Source: Diadema setosum | Lineage: Eukaryota; Echinodermata; Echinoidea; Diadematoida; Diadematidae | Direction: 5' to 3' | Assembly: GCF_964275005.1 (NCBI RefSeq) | Contig: NW_027307658.1 | Location: 62,001-126,000 of the forward strand | DNA: 64,000 bases | Shown here: positions 13,901 to 27,019 of the stretch, piece after piece | Position numbering within the stretch: position 1 is the first letter of the stretch | Layout: each line of letters opens with the position of its first letter | The notes under the pieces: model-generated | What the model saw: only the letters and a program-made list of their open reading frames with translations | Told to the model about the DNA's origin: nothing | Database searches by the model: none | Position numbers and translations under genes: made by a program

Positions 13901-16900
13901 CCAGAGGTCAATGACCTCAAAATGTCAGAAAATTGATATTTTGCATCATTGGTTAATGATAAAACACAGTAATGATGTACTAAAACTTAATTTTTGTCAC
14001 AGTGAAATTGTCTTTATATTCCACAGAGCCCTGACAGGTTTCTATCTTTGACCTCTGATGACCTTCAGAGGTCAATGACCTCAAAATGTCAGAAAATTGA
14101 TATTTTAATGCGTCACTCATAACTGAAACACGATAATTATGTACTAAAAACTAATTTTTGTAAGAGGAATTGCCTCAATGTTCCACTGAGCCTTTCGAGT
14201 CAGATTTCTACCTTTGACCTCTGATGACCTCAGATGACCTATGATGAGGCCAATGACCTCAAAATGTCAGAACATGATATTTGGTGCAATTGGTTGATGA
14301 CAAACATGATTTAGATGTTATATTCATTTGTATTACAATTGAATTGTTTTCCTATTCCACAGAGCAAGAGAAATTACTCACGTGTCTCTACCTTTGACCT
14401 CTGAGGAAGGTGACAGGTCAATGACCTCAAAATATCAGAATATTGATATTCTATGTATAGTCAATGGTCAACTTTGTAATACCCGATGTACAATCATTTA
14501 TGCTATTATAGAAGAATCTTGTCATTCCATGGAACATTGGTCGTTAGCCTGTGCATTATATCCAACTTTGACCTCTCAGGACAATGAGAGGTCACTGAGG
14601 TCACATGTGTAGGCTTACCTATATTGATGTTTGGCTTCATTGGTGTAATCGTAAATGCTTAATCATGTACAAATCACGCACTGATGTTTTGATCAAAGTA
14701 TGTATGCATATTCCACAGAGCATTGGTTTATAGTAACAGGTCTCTGAAATGTGAGAGGTCAATTACTTCAGAAATAAGCTTAAGTTTCTTGAGTGATGGC
14801 AGTGACCTCAAATACAACTGTTATGTTTGGGTCAGTTATGTAGACTAGCAAATATAGGCAAATATGGCCATTATCTCGACACTCGAGGAAAACAAGGCCC
14901 ACGAGACTGATATACAGAGTGTTTAATCTATTCAGTGTAAGTCTCATAGATCTTTTCCCCCATTTGTCGGACTCATTATGGGACTGGTTTGCCTAAGTGT
15001 CAAGCTCATGGGTAATATTTGCATAGTTTCCAGCTGGTGGGCCTGTATTGGCCAGTGTAAAGCTGGTGGGTTGTTACAGTATGACTGCGATGAATGACTC
15101 ATGGTCCTGGAGTATACAGTCCACAGCTGCGACATCATGGACCATCTTGAAAACTTCGACATACTGTGAGGCCCAACATGCATTCCACATGAAGCAATCC
15201 TGTGTATTGCAACTAGCTATTGCCATCCGAGACCTACCCAGGGAATAGATAAGCATTCATGGCAAACCATGGAGAAAGCGGATTGTGCAAAATATTTTGG
15301 AGTTCCAATAGGAGGCTCAGCTGGAATCAAATCGCCACAGCAGCTTAAAAAGGTTACACTTCAACCAAAGACTCTCTCCAGACGAAGATACGAGTATCAT
15401 AAAGTTCAGGTGTTTTGCTACTCCATGCCGCTCAGGACTGTCCTGGAATATGCATGCATCATCTGGGATCCATTCACCCAGGTGAAACATCATGAAGTTT
15501 GGAATGATCCAGAGAAGATATGCACTCTTTAACTGCAATGACCATCATATGCAAAACAAGCAGTGTTACAGCCACACTTGAAAAACAAAACAAAGCAAAG
15601 CAAAACAAAACTACAATGGCAATCCCTGTAAGAAAGTACAGCTCAGGCAAATTCAGCGATGATGTTCTGCATCAAGAACCCCACAATATTCACTCCGCAG
15701 GAAGTTGTGGCTCTATTGCTGCATTCTTCAAAAAGGGCAAATGACCAAAAATGTCAGGCATCATTTGCAAGAACACAAAGTAGGCCTACTCCCAAAAAAG
15801 GTGGCGGCTACTCTCGGCCACTGTCTCTTGTATCTCTTTGAAACACTTCAGGAGAGAGATACTCAATATTCAGCTCTGTTATTAAAGATACATATGTCTC
15901 TCTTTTTGTTTTTGCATTTGTTTGTTGTTTTTTGCTTCATATAGCTCTTTGGATACCTTCTTTAACCAATTAAGAAAAGGCTCCATGGCAGAATATTACA
16001 AGATTACACAGTATAATGAAGAAGAAGAAGAAGGAGAATAGGAAATGAGATCTGTTGTCAATGATGCAGAGCCAATACCAATCAGTTCCATGGCAGATCT
16101 TAGTCGGCACTGCAAAGGTTTGGATGTCTCTCTCTGTTGACAAAGGATATTCTAAAGCTCCAAGTAAGTCCATGGGGTGGTTTACATTGTCTGGGCATAG
16201 AGGGTTGGGTTGGGTATATGAGGATATGATGCTTTGTTATAACAATTAGGTCTGAGATATCTATTTTTTATGTTTGTTTTGACCATCCCGCATGGATCTC
16301 CAACGAAAAGGAATGATAATGTGTTAGACCCAGCCGCCATCGTGTTTTTTCAATAGATTTTGATATTACAGTGAAGTTGAGAAAAAAGTAACCGCTCATT
16401 GTCCTAGATGGAAGTCAAAATTGAACTGTGTGTGGAATACTCTGCATACAATTTTGGACACACACACACACACACACAAAATGCATTTTTTTTGGAATAT
16501 AATTATTATTTCATAACAGCTGGCCATTACAAACCAATGAGACCAGACATCAATATTCTTACATTTTGATGCATATCTTTCAATATCCTCCAGGGGTCAG
16601 AGGATCATCGCTAATGTTCATGTAAGTGAAATGAGTACACGCCTTTTGAATTGCTCACTTTTATTGCTATAGAAATACACAATATGTGCATCATGTCAAT
16701 CATTAAATATTGTATCAGTTTCATTTTCAGTCTTGGATTATTTTTTCTATGTACAAATGAAATCGTGGCAAAGTAAACAACATTCACATCAAAATATAAA
16801 CGAGAATACTAAAAAAGAAATGGATGTAATAACGTGCAAGGCAAATACCAGGCCTACATCATCTTAAGGTATACAGGTAAAGGAAATCACCTTATTGATA

Positions 16901-18348
16901 AACAATTCACTTGACTGGGATAGCGACCACTGAACAATATTGTTTCTTAAAACTCTCTCTTCTTTTCAACAAGTGGAATAAAACACATGCACATACCGGG
17001 GCATCAGTTTGGAGGAGGGGTGGGGTGGTGGCAAGGATAGTTGACCCCCACCCCATTAAATTCTTAGATGTGGACTATGTTTTGTTATTGTTAGTTTTTG
17101 TTGTTTTTTGTTTTTTGCTTTTTAGACAGAAAACTGCCCAGTTTTTCACTTTAAGTGTGCATCGGATTGTTAAAATTTAATAGATTCTGAAATGCAAAAT
17201 CTCCCTTCTGTGAGAGGGGATATCTCCTTTCGATAGACTCCTTCCCCCTGCTTGGTTCCTTCCACAGATATAACATACTTTGGGGAATGATTATTTCCCT
17301 TATTCTATGAAAAATGTTTTTAAGAGATATTTTAATTTGAATTCCAAAGATGAAAAGGCTTTCCTATTGTATATGCACGATTGTTCATTTTGGAGGGCAA
17401 GAGGCATTTGCCCCGCCTCCCGAGAAAATATGGGAGGGGGAATGGTGGGGACATAAAACTTTGCCTCCAAGTATTTCCTGAGATTGAGATTTTTTTTCTT
17501 CACTTTTTTGACAGAAAATGAATTGTCACTGAACATTTCAGCTATGGTATGCACCAGATTAAAAGGCAGAATCTCCTTTGCATACCCCCTTCCCCACACT
17601 ATCTTTCGTTATGTCCCCTTCCATATACGCTCAGTGCTTTTGTCCCATTTTTTGTTCTATATCATCACAAAGTATGTACTAGATCTTTAATTTCAGTTCC
17701 GACATATTAAAGAAAATCCCTCTTGTTGGAGGGGGTAGTGTATCTTTCAATTAACAATCCCTCCTCGGTTTCTACCCTTAGATTTGGTACACTCCTTTTA
17801 CTGAATTTCCCAAATATTCCATCATAAATGTGTATACTAGATTTTTTTTTTACATTTCTATTCTTACTGCAAAGGCTCCCTCGCATGGGAAGGATTGGGG
17901 GACAGCCCCTTTCATACCCTCCTCTCGCTGTATCAACCTCTCCTCCATGCATTGATTATGGCTACACATTTGGGTATGGACTTTTTTTTTTTCAAAATGG
18001 TAGTTCAACCAAGAGTGGCACGAGATCATTGAATTGCAAACAAAAGAATGCAAAGCTCCATAAAGTGGGAGGGGGATACCTCCACCCACATCCTTCTGTC
18101 GATTGGTCTTCCTCCATAGATGGCTGACTTACTACACCTTTTTGATACAATTTCGAGGTATTCCTTCAAAAGTGCCTGTGTGCCAGGTCGTTGAATCTCA
18201 TTTCTCAAAATACAAGAGCTCTGTCGAATGGGAGTGGAATACCCTACCCTCGCAAACGCTGCGCTTGCTGGGTTCCCATCCATATAGACTTGGTACACCT
18301 TGGTGATCCATAATTTTCCAAATATTCCCCAAAACGTATGCATCAGAT

Positions 18349-18381
<33 letters not shown>

Positions 18382-21300
18382 TTCGTCTTTGGGAGGAGGG
18401 TAGGTGAGATGCGCCCACACCCCATCAACTTCCGTATAAGTGATGACGCACACATTAAACAAGAGCTACACTGAATCACTGATTTCAGGTCTAAACCTGC
18501 AAAAATTCCTATCCCCCACCCACATCCTCCCCCTCCGCTTCATTCCTTTGCACCATGAACTTATGCTTTAATATTTTCCAAGTCCCCCCCCCCCCACGTG
18601 AAAACAGCTCGACACCCCTTGCTCTGTGCACATACCCGACTTAGATAATTACCTGAAAAGTTCTGCGGAATGAGTAGCCACTTTTTTGGTAACAGAAATG
18701 CATGGTTTGTAAGCCCTACATTATAAACAATTATTAACTATTAACTATCGCAATATCAATATTAACATCCTCACATTTCATTCGAGGTATTTGACCTTGT
18801 GATTTTCATAGGTGAACGGTAATGGCTCGTTAATAAACAGGGCCTACGAGTGCTCTCTAAAACATCATCATGTTTACCATTGATGATGCCAAACTATTCT
18901 GATACTTTGAGGTCATTGACCTCTCGAGATCATCAGAGGTCAAAGGCAGAAACTCGTCTGTGTGCCTTGGAATATGAAGACGATGTCATTGTACACAGAT
19001 ATGCTTGTTTTGTACATCTTTACCATGTTTGACCTTTCACCAATGATGTCATACTTCAATATTCTGATATTCTGAGGTCATTGACCTCTCAAGGTCATCA
19101 GAGGTCAAAGGTAGAAACCTGTCTGCTCTTTAGAATATGAAGACAATTTCATTGTAAGACAGATATGCTTGTTTTGTACATCTTAACAATGGTTACCATT
19201 AACCAATGACATCACAGATCAATATAATATTTTGAGGTCATTGACCTCCAAAGGTCATCAGAGGTCAAAGGTTAAAACCTGTCAATACTCTGTGGAATCA
19301 GAAAATGGTTTCCCTGAAGTATAGATGCCTGTTTAGTGAATCATAACCACATATATCATTCACAAATGTCTAAAAACATCAATATTTTGATATTTAAAGT
19401 TCATTGACCTCTGGAGGTCATCAGAGGTCAAAGGTAAAAACCTGTCAGTGCTCTGTTGAATCTGGAAATGATTTCTCTGTGGTATAAATGCATGTTTAGT
19501 GCAACATAACCACATATATTATTTGCAAATGTCTAAAAACATCGATTTTCTGATATCTAAAGTACATTGACCTCTGGAGATCATCAGAGGTCAAATCAGA
19601 CTTACCTCCCGATCTTAAAATAAATCTTATGGTATGTACTAACACTGGTGAAAGTTTCATGCTTTAGTCAAATTTTGCACAATTCACGTGATTTTGAGGG
19701 CTTATCTGCTCTACTAATTGGGGTAGCGTCCAGGAGAACATTAAACACATTTGCAAATAATCGAACTTTGTTGTAGAAATGACACGCTGTACGAGGTCAA
19801 TGCTTAACAATGCAAATCGAGAGTAGACATTACATATACAGAGAAGAGAACATAGGATTCATGTGGTTCAGTGAAACATCGGATTTTAAAATGCATGTCA
19901 CGGTCATCGATCGTATCTTAGAATTGAAAATAAGGAGAAAATAAGGGTACGTGTAATTCAATAAACGATTATGGCGATGTACCCAGAGTCGTGCATGTTC
20001 AGTTCACAGAAGTTCATTAGAGTTGCCCATAGCAACAACAAGAACAACAGAAAAATAAGAAGAAAAAAAAAGAAATCAGCAACAAGGACTCCCGATTTAA
20101 GAACCGAGAGAATCAAAATGGCGAAATGGCTGGCAGAATCAGAATGGCTGGTGACACATGACACCTTCAAAAGGGACATCAAGATAAACTGATAAATTCA
20201 TATGAACAGGTGCCTTGTCTTCACTTCAAAAGCTTTGAAAGGAGGTGGGGGTAGCGTCCGGAAGGACGTTTAAAACACATCACGCACATTACATAGGCAA
20301 ATAATCAGACAATGTTTAGAAGCGACATGCCATACGCAGTCAATGCTTAACAATTCAAATCAAGTGTAGGCATTTCATAAACAGAGAAAAGAGCCTAGAA
20401 TTCATTGTGGTTCAATAAAACATCTGGTCATTTAAATGAAGATCGCGGTCGGCCACCGTGTCTAGAATTGGAAATAAAAGAGAATAGTGGTATGTGTAAA
20501 TACAATAGACCCCTTAGCAATGTAACGAGATTCATGCATGTTCTGTTCACAGAGGTTCACAGGAGTTGCCCGTAGCAACAAAAGAAAAAAAAAAGACATG
20601 GGGGGGGGGGGGGCTTGTCCTATCAGATGTCAAGATAACCAAATGAATTCCCGACTTAAGAACCGAAAGAAACGAAACAGCTGAATTTCGTGGCGGCACA
20701 TACTTACATTATAACACCTTGAAAGAGAACATCTAGATACACTGACGGTGATGAACAAGTGCCTCTGACCGCCCTTTAACCGCCTTGAAAGGGTGTGGGG
20801 GTAACGTCCGGAAGGAGGTTGAACACATTACGTAAGCAAATAATCAGACAATGTTTTAGAAGTGACATACCGTACGTAGTCAAAGCTTAAATATACAGAA
20901 AAAAAAGACATTACAGAAAGCCTTACCTAGGATTGTTGTGGTTCAATAGAACATAAGGGCCCGAATTCACGAAGGTGGTACAAATGAAACCATGGTTTAC
21001 ACCATGGACAAAAAATATGGAGCGCCAAGTGTCACATGGAATACTTCGTTACGAAATCAGTCATTTCGTCGATGAAATAATGATTTTGTAATGAAATGAC
21101 AACATTTTGTAACTAAATGAACATTTCATCCAAGAAATGATAATTTCGTTAACGAAACGGTCATTTTGTCGACGAAATGACCAATTTCGTAACGAAATAT
21201 TCCGTGCGACACTTGGCGCTCCATGGTTTTTGTCCATGGTTTAAACCATGGTTTCATTTGTACCACCTTCGTGAATTCGGGCCAAGGTGTTAAAATGCAG

Positions 21301-24300
21301 ATCACGGGCATCAGCCTTGTTATGGAATTCAAAATAAAAAGAAAGTTGGGGTACTTGAAATTCAATAGACCACTACGGCAATGTAACCAGATTCATATGT
21401 CCTGTTCACCAAAGCTCACAAAAGTTGCCCATAGCAACCAAAAAACATTGTGAGGCGTGGCCCGTCTATAACATCAAACAAGTGAATTCCAAGCAGAAGA
21501 GGCAAAAGATATGAAACAGCTGGATAATTAGGCTGTTGGGAAGAAAAAAAAAAAACCCATGAACTAAACACCACCCTAAAAAAAGTGGTCTAATGGTGGT
21601 AAACTCTGAATATATAGACAATTGCAAAAATACCATACAAAGAGTGGCGGGTTTTGCGGTGGGCTCTGCACACTTCGGGTAAAAGTGCTGATAATGTTAC
21701 TGTTCTAAAATTTTCAAAGAACACCCCTAAAATGCCTAACATGGTGTTTTAAAATGTGAAGAAAATAGGGGTACATGTGGATGTAATTCAATAGACCATT
21801 TTTAACAGTGTAACCAAACTCTTGCATGTCCTGTTCATGAAAATTCACTAGAGTTGCCCATTTACGTGGGTACGTAGTGAAAAACTGATTAAGTAAAGTA
21901 TAATAAGGACCACAAAAAAAAAAAAAAAAATTGTAAGAGGCCTGGCTTGGCCTGTCTATAACGTCATATAAGTGAACGTCAAAGAAGTGAATACCAAGCT
22001 TATGAGCCCAAAGAAACGAAACAGCTGAACTGCTTAATGCGGGCATATTGCTGTTAGGAACAGAGACGCCGGTGAACTAAATATCACCTTAAAAAGAAGA
22101 AGAAAAAAAAAAGAGCGGTCAAATGATGGTAAGCACTGAATGCGGCAGATACCATGCAGATAGTAGCATTTGTTGTGTTTTGTTTCTCTCTTTTCGGTGA
22201 GATCCCCACCCTTTGGATGGAAGTGCTAACAATGTGATTATTCTAAAATTCAAATTGTCCTGAGGGACGTTAGACAACTATTAACATAATCCTCAGAGGA
22301 GGAGATGTAGCACAGGTACAAGAATTATAGGACACCAAAAAAAAAAATGTCGGTTTTATCATCAATATTTAAAGTTGTGATTCAAATTGCGCCGCATGTT
22401 AAGTATCGGGGTAAAAGGAATAGTACGTGGCATGGTGAGTACGTCAAAAACAATTATTATAACTGAAAAATTACTTGTACTATAATTATGATACCCTATT
22501 GGGCGTTAGAAAATAATTGATTGTTATTTATATACGAATAAAAAATATATATATATAATGCCTAGGGTAGATTAGGTGAAGGGTGGACAAAATTTAAACA
22601 ATAAAATTATTTATTTATCTATTTATTTTTTACAATGCATGGACTGAAATCCTAAAAAATCACACCAAGGTGTACTTATAATTCAACATCTCTGAACATA
22701 AGAAAAATGGCAAAACCGTGGGTAAACCATAACATATCATAAATACTGGGTATATCGTTGATTGAGGGGTGAATAAGGAGGGAAATTATGATTATTACCG
22801 TTAAAAATAGATATGTTTGTTTTTTTGATAAAACGTTTGTCTTTGCGTGTGTAAATAATAACTCATGATAATTTCAATATTGGAAAAAACTCAGTAAAAG
22901 GCATTCAAAGGAGAAAAGGGTTGCTTAGCTTGGTGTCATAACATTTGATGAAAATGAAATAAGAATGTGCCCATCCTTTGTGATACTATTACACTGTGTT
23001 GCTCACAAGTAGTGGCGTGCAGAAACGCGTAGTCGATAGAAGTGTACAGTGTTTCTCTTTGTATACCTATCAAATGGACAGCAACGTTTATCAGAGTTAT
23101 TCAATAAACGTATCATTACTAACTTCACACAGCTATAGTTTTATATAGGGGGAAAAACAATGAACTCATCTGCTTATTGCATGTGATGCGTATCATAGGA
23201 ATACACATATATGCAAAATGAACGACAATAGACGAAAACGTATAAGACAAATGAAAAGTACTGATTCAACTTGATTGAATTACAATGACATTTTGTTGAT
23301 ATAAATTGATTTTTTTTTTTTTTATGTGGAAAGGGTATTACATTTAGGCCTACGAAAACCACAGAAGAAAATTGTGACTTTACCTCTTCATATTACAATC
23401 ATAGGTATTCGGATACCAATGGAGCAACGGTCAATCCGACCAGGTAGACCAGGCGGAAGATGACTCGTTTGGATGTTTGGTCATGAGAACTACTTTGGCA
23501 CCACGAACTGCTATTTGTGTTTTCAGATTCTTGGTCTTGCGGAGATTGTATGCGATGGATGCTAAACGGCCGCGTTCGCGTTTCATCCGCGGGGGGAGGT
23601 CGGTGCGGACCGTGATGCGGATCCGTGCTGGGGACTTCTCGGTGGCGTTCCTTGGGCGTCGCGGTTGCTCGAAAGCACGAAGCAACTTGTCACGATCACT
23701 CATCCTCGCAAAGCGGACTGTGATGGGGTCCGGAGGTTCAGGGGCGTTGGTAGCGCCAATGGGGGTACTCTTGGTGGGGAGACGATGGATGTTAACCACC
23801 GGGATCTTCATCGCTTCCTCCGTTGAAATTTCCAGAAGGTGGGCGAACGCCTTCGCTGCTTCTTGATAAACATTCTCGTTTGGGTGGGATGCAATGCCGT
23901 AGAAAAGCAAATTTTGTTTGCGGTGGTGAAGCTCTTGTTGAATGAGCTTGTCTTCAAATTCGGTCTTCATTTGATCTAGTTGCCGCTGAAGTTCGGGGAT
24001 TTTCCCGGCCTCAACGAATTGGATCCTCGCAGACGTGTCGGCGACCGAACCTTCAAGGTCCTGCATAGTGGATTTCACTGTGGCAATATCGGTTTTTACG
24101 GCATTCAGATCAGAAATAACGTGGTCCAGTTTGTTATTAATTTCCGTCTTGAAATCCGCAAACATGTTTCGTAGTTCAGAAATGATGGCGTGACCAGTAT
24201 CTGATGGAACGTTGGGGGCCTGCTCAGAATCGCCTCGGCGGCTGGTGGGGTGTGGTTGGTGGGGCATGCCGGGTCTACTCGCTGAAGGCCTGCCAATTGA

Positions 24301-26968
24301 CGAGGAAGCACTCACCGGTCTAGGTTGAGGGGGTGTACTGACAGAAGTTCCTCGGGGATTTTTGTCCTTTTGCACGGTAGATTTACGGAAATTATAGGCA
24401 GAGCTTCCTTTAATTGATCCAGTGTTCACAGCTGCAATAAAGATTTAGGTAGCATTAAGGTATGCAGTTCATAGTAGCTGGGTGTTGAAGGAGCTAGCTG
24501 CGCCCCACGTCCGTCTCGTTAGCCGGCCATGCGTGACATTATTGCTAGTAGAAACGGCATCTATTTTTTTTTCATTGAACCCCTCACAACACCGAAAAAA
24601 AAAAAGAGGAGGGGGGGGGGGGGGGCAATGTACATTTCCTGTACGATTGAAAAAAAAATAGAATAAACCAGATCATATTATAACGATAAAGATTCGAGAC
24701 GAACGGATGTGTTTCAATCTCATAATTCAGAGAGAAATTCATTCAATTTAACGACTCAAATTTGCCATTCAATTTCGCGCCAGCCGGATAGACGCTCAAA
24801 TTCATTTACGCAACTTCGCACTTTCGAATTCAATCAACAAACACAACTTCCACCGGCTTTTTTTTTTCACGGTCATACGATTGGATGATACAATTTCATT
24901 TTCATTTTAAAGTCTAATTTAGTTATCTTACTTGCAATGGATGTATTTCTTTCCTGTCGACCTTTCTGTCACTTTCAATTCATCCCTAACAGTATGGATG
25001 TAACATTTAGGAAATAGCCATATCCCAGAATATCTAAGGGATCCTATATACGTCCAAATCCATACTGATCCACTTTGATACCGTTATAGTTCCCCGTGTC
25101 CATATCATAAAGTGCTGCAATCGGATCAGCTTTAGATAGACCTATTTTATCAAAGAGTTATATCGCCAATTTTGCTAGTTGTTAAGGTCATGCTTCATCC
25201 ACTAATTCTGTCCGTATTCGAGTTGTTCACGCATACTATGTCATAGCAGCGGCTAAAATCGTATATTGAATCGTATGTATTTGAAAGTGGGGTTACACGA
25301 GTTATTAGCTTATATGTGTCAAAATCACATTTCAAGGTATTGTATATTAAGTTTGCATATTCAAACATCTGAGTAACTACAAAGAATAAAAGCAACAACG
25401 AAAAATACTGCTCATACTTTGTAATTGTTTGCCTTATCGTGAATTTGAATTCCTTAATGCTCTCCACGGCGGTGCTGATGCGAATTTGAATGCGCTGCAC
25501 TTCCACTTTTAATTTGAATGCCATTTTTACACCCTTGTGTGAGAAACTCACAAAATCGGACGCTGATTAAAAAAAAAAAAGTAATGAAATTGAATGAACT
25601 AGTTACCTTTTTGGATGTCGATTTCGGTGATCATTGAAATTCGCTCGAACGTGAATGACCGCATCGTTAAATCGAACGCAAATCTGATGAAATTGGGCGG
25701 GAAAAACCTATAGTTTTTCTTTTTTTCTAAGAAAATCACGCAACAATACTAAAAGTATAGTTTACCATTTGGGAGCAGTAATGTTAACAATGTTCGAGAT
25801 ATCATATTTGATTATGTGTAGGCCGGTTGTATCATTAAAAAAGAAATTCTACCATACACAAATTTCGTAATAAAGTCTAAAAAATATAAGGAGATATCAC
25901 TATTTTCGCCATTAACCCTTTGTGTGCCTCAATTTTTTCTTGTCCATAGGTTTGTGTATGAAATTTGTGCACATGAGACTCACTGGCAAAGGAAGGCTTA
26001 AACCATAACTGTAGACGTTTTACTCTGGAAACATTCGTATCATAACTGTTGTTCACATTTTTAATATTCAACAAAAGGGAAAGTTGCTTTATTGTAGAAA
26101 ACTGAACAAAAAAAGTAAAGTAAATTAAAGTAAACACAATATCGCTTTGCTCCCTTGGGATATCTGTCCGAAACATACTGGTAAAGAGTAAAAAAAAAAA
26201 AAAACAACAACAACAACAACAACACATTCGTACACTTCATACACATTATTATACTTCAATTCAAACATGTAAGTTACCCTGAAATTTAGGGCTATTTACG
26301 ATTACTGTATGTGTGCTTGTGTGTGTATGTGAATGTGTACGTGCTTGTGTGTGTGTGTGTGTGTGGGGGGGGGGTGGAGTGAAAGCTGGTATTTTGCCTG
26401 AGTATTCCAAGGTCAAGTTGATGAGGGAAGACAGTAGTGACTCTTCTGGAAGACTAGATAAGGCTTATTCAGTAAACTTTTCTTCGGGACTATACCTTTC
26501 AGGATTAATGTTTGGCCGAGTTTGTTAATCTATGAGTTTCTTTTTAAGAAAAAAATCTACTTTTGCAGTGAACTATAGAAATATGTGATGCCTTTGTATG
26601 AGTTTTCTTCACCAATTTGTCTATTACGATTGCAAACCTAGTCTGAAGGTACCTATACAATTTGTGACAAAGATCTTCTTCTGAAGCAGTATCTATCCAA
26701 GGATAGAAAAAAATATTGATCCACACTTTGAACCCATAATGTAAACTATTTCTTGACAATCCTGCCATTTTTGTTCATGGATTTTTAGCAAAACTTAAGG
26801 TTAAATGTTCATCCCCGACTATATCACATGACATGCATGATGTATAAATCAGACTATAAAAAACTTTATACCTGATGCTGCTGTAGCTGCTTAGGGAAAA
26901 TAATTAAGCTTCGCTAGTATAACAAAGTGTAATGTACATGTAAAGTGTAATGTACATCTCTCCCTCCA

Positions 26969-27019
<51 letters not shown>

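Larger units (their letters stand above)
13609..19716. mobile_element. 6.1-kb element with AGGTCA-rich tandem-repeat arms, ATT target duplication
   Basis: The ends TAGTAGAGCAGATAAG and CTTATCTGCTCTACTA are perfect inverted repeats flanked by ATT on both sides (13606-13608, 19717-19719). Joining the flanks restores GCGGGATTGGGGTAGCG, which aligns with the unbroken sister array units near 20245 and 20795. The arms (13609-14620 and 18840-19716) are inverted copies made of about 165-bp tandem units. The core carries degenerate C/T-rich repeats and a LINE fragment. No transposase is recognised. Confidence 0.85.
12930..22260 (+). repeat. Array of about 540-bp tandem units, interrupted by insertions
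   Basis: Recurring landmarks are GTAGCGTCCGGAAGGA (19723, 20251, 20801), ATTCAATAGACC-GCAATGTAACC (13008, 19959, 20500, 21361, 21787), AGTTGCCCATAGCAAC and GAAACGAAACAGCTGAA. Spacing between the intact landmarks is 528 and 550 bp. The array is split at 13608/19717 by a 6.1-kb element and at 20957/21284 by a MITE. Frames within it are not conserved as protein. Confidence 0.75.

Noticed and set aside
13715..14610. A CRISPR-like array
   Set aside because: Whole units of about 165 bp are similar, without short repeats separated by unique spacers, in an evidently eukaryotic setting.
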